A stretch of DNA of 64,000 bases. Origin: Pluralibacter gergoviae ATCC 33028 = NBRC 105706 (GTDB lineage: Bacteria; Pseudomonadota; Gammaproteobacteria; Enterobacterales; Enterobacteriaceae). Below are positions 62,525 to 64,000 of this stretch, piece after piece. A model generated the notes under the pieces. The model worked only from the letters and a program-made list of their open reading frames with translations, was not told where the DNA came from and searched no databases. Positions within the stretch are counted from its first letter, which is position 1. Each line of letters begins with the position of its first letter. The position numbers were made by a program, and so were the translations under genes. The stretch lies in assembly GCF_001598855.1 (NCBI RefSeq), contig NZ_BCZS01000002.1, positions 186,001 through 250,000 on the forward strand, read 5' to 3'.

Positions 62525-63520
62525 ATGGCTTCTTTAAAGGATGTAGCGCAGCTGGCGGGGGTGTCGATGATGACCGTCTCGCGGGTGATCAACCAGACGG
62601 GCGCCGTCTCGGACGCGACCCGCGAGCGGGTGATGCAGGCCGTTGAAGCCCTGAACTACGTCCCGGATCTCTCCGCGCGCCGGGTGCGCAACCAGGGCTC
62701 CCGCCCCTCGACCCTCGCCGTGCTGGCGCAGGACACCGCCACCACGCCCTTCTCGGTAGAGATGCTGCTGGCGATTGAGCAGACCGCCGGCGAGTGCGGC
62801 TGGAGCAGCTTCCTGATCAATATCTTCTCCGCCGACGATGCCGATCGCGCTACCCGCCAGCTGCTGGCCCACCGCCCGGACGGCATCATCTATACCACGA
62901 TGGGACTGCGCGAGGTGACGCTGCCCGCCGCGCTTGAGGGCGAGAACTGCGTGCTGGCGAACTGCATCAGCCGCGGCGCCTCACTGCCGGGCTATATCCC
63001 CGACGACTTTGAGGCCCAGTACCGGGCAACGCGCTATCTGATAGAGAAAGGCTACCGGCGGCCGCTCTGCTTCTGGCTGCCTGAGGGGGCCATTGCCACC
63101 GGCGAGCGCCGCCGCGGCTTTGAGCTAGCCTGGCAGGAGGCGGGGTACAGCCTTGATGTTGTGGGCCAGCACCATATGCTGCCGGGGGATGAGCACTATA
63201 CCGATCTGGCGGCGCTGCTGGCGCCGATGCTGGCCTCCGGCAGGCCCGATTTTGATGTGCTGATCTGCGGCAACGACCGGGCGGCGTTCGTTGCCTATCA
63301 GGTGCTGTTTGCCAGCGGCCTGCGCGTGCCGCAGGACGTGGCGGTGCTGGGCTTTGACAATATGGTCGGCGTCGGCGATCTGTTTCTGCCGCCGCTCACC
63401 ACCCTGCAGCTGCCCCACGACGTGATTGGCCGCGAGGCGGCGCTGCACATTATTGAAGGGCGCAGCGGCGGCGGGCTGCGGCGCATTACCTGTCCACTGC
63501 TGGCCCGTCAGTCGGCCTGA
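62525..63520 (+). CDS. cscR: sucrose operon repressor CscR
   Basis: 331 residues from the ATG at 62525, the E. coli CscR length. LacI family: HTH MASLKDVAQLAGVSMMTVSR, then a hinge with LNYVPDLSARRVR, and the ligand domain with VLAQDTATTPFSVEMLLAIE and FDVLICGNDRAAFVAYQVL as in CscR. It represses the csc genes in the absence of sucrose. Convergent with cscA and overlapping its end by 13 bases. Confidence 0.92.
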   Translation: MASLKDVAQLAGVSMMTVSRVINQTGAVSDATRERVMQAVEALNYVPDLSARRVRNQGSRPSTLAVLAQDTATTPFSVEMLLAIEQTAGECGWSSFLINIFSADDADRATRQLLAHRPDGIIYTTMGLREVTLPAALEGENCVLANCISRGASLPGYIPDDFEAQYRATRYLIEKGYRRPLCFWLPEGAIATGERRRGFELAWQEAGYSLDVVGQHHMLPGDEHYTDLAALLAPMLASGRPDFDVLICGNDRAAFVAYQVLFASGLRVPQDVAVLGFDNMVGVGDLFLPPLTTLQLPHDVIGREAALHIIEGRSGGGLRRITCPLLARQSA

Positions 63521-64000
63521 ATCGCCGCCAGCGCCCAGAGTTCACCTTTACAGAGCATCGCCTCGCCGTGTGCGGCGTAGAGCCGCAGCGCGCGATCGCC
63601 CTCCTGCGGGTAGATGCGGCTGCTGAGCACCGCCTCGCCGTCGTTGACGAAGACCTCCACCGACGAACTGTCGAAGAAGATGCGCAGGCTCAGCAGTACG
63701 CCGCCGGGGAGGGGAATGCTGCGGTAGCCGTCCAGCGCCGCATCCGGCGAATCTCGCCACAGCACCAGCCGGCGTGCCTGATTATCCACGTACAGCCGCA
63801 GGCTGTTGCCGAGACGCACGCCGTAGTGTTCGGCATCGCTTGCCTGGGTGTCCCAGGTCAGCAGCAGCTCGTGGCACTTCACGCCGTCGGCAAGCTGCCG
63901 CTCGCCGACGAGCGTCCCGGCCTCAATCGCCGTCGCCTGCCGGCGCAGGGAGAGCAGCTCCGCTACCGGCAGCTGGCGCAGTTCGCCGTCCACCTCTTTT
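63508..64000 (-). CDS. cscA: sucrose hydrolase, 3' part (cut by window edge)
   Basis: C-terminal 163 residues of a GH32 family enzyme; the frame stays open to the window edge, and the GTG at 63993 is an internal valine codon. It shows the GH32 C-terminal beta-sandwich: LRVFxDxSSxEVFVNDGE-type wording (LRIFFDSSSVEVFVNDGEAV), then LSSRIYP. Next to cscR, so a CscA-type invertase is the best call. Confidence 0.88.
   Translation of the reverse strand, partial: KEVDGELRQLPVAELLSLRRQATAIEAGTLVGERQLADGVKCHELLLTWDTQASDAEHYGVRLGNSLRLYVDNQARRLVLWRDSPDAALDGYRSIPLPGGVLLSLRIFFDSSSVEVFVNDGEAVLSSRIYPQEGDRALRLYAAHGEAMLCKGELWALAAIQAD

Overview
The window is a stretch of enterobacterial chromosome, most like the Klebsiella/Enterobacter group. 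Three things point there: the conserved block rpsU-dnaG-rpoD / mug / ileX tRNA and tsaD ... plsY-folB-uppP-cca-ygiM-ygiF-glnE-hldE; a urease cluster ureDABCEFG lying between tsaD and plsY; and the high G+C of the core genes. I read this from gene order and protein similarity known to me; no search was run.

Layout. 1-3077: 5' part of an iron-regulated TonB receptor with a Fur box, a possible ParE-like remnant, a 3-hydroxyisobutyrate-dehydrogenase-type oxidoreductase and a MocA-like nucleotidyltransferase, all real genes on the minus strand. 3170-9217: a lower-G+C, three-gene, translationally coupled cassette (unknown protein, double-motif phospholipase-D-type nuclease, SNF2-type helicase) bounded by a 10-bp direct repeat; this is the best candidate for a little-described defence system. 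9302-20592: small membrane protein, Tat-exported PhoX phosphatase, an Ada protein that has lost three of its four N-terminal zinc cysteines, then prpR and the sigma54-driven prpBCDE operon for propionate use through the 2-methylcitrate cycle. 20654-24941: an A+T-richer accessory patch holding a Fic protein with a convergent small antitoxin candidate, a WapI-like immunity protein, an intact IS481-family element with a 7-bp target duplication, and a TPR-like exported protein with an ATT start. 25064-31902: ileX tRNA, mug, a lipoprotein, the macromolecular synthesis operon rpsU-dnaG-rpoD and divergent tsaD.

31913-39204: a REP element, a second (class II) Fic protein with three 70-bp repeats upstream, the urease operon, and a small membrane-protein gene stopped by one in-frame TGA followed by a DUF1493 gene. 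39225-50202: MFS transporter, plsY, folB, uppP, cca, ygiM, ygiF (lacking most of its CHAD domain), glnE and hldE. 50553-55156: a large autotransporter adhesin broken by one frameshift. 55217-60656: ppa and the galactofuranose ABC transporter ytfQRT-yjfF. 60637-64000: a HipBA-type toxin-antitoxin pair with a palindromic operator candidate, the sucrose repressor cscR and the 3' part of the sucrose hydrolase gene cscA.

Metabolically the window covers propionate, urea, phosphate ester, galactofuranose and sucrose use. Toxin-like genes are frequent (two Fic proteins, one HipBA pair, one possible ParE remnant, one orphan immunity protein), and several genes show decay: the ada zinc site, ygiF, the autotransporter and the membrane-protein gene at 38417.
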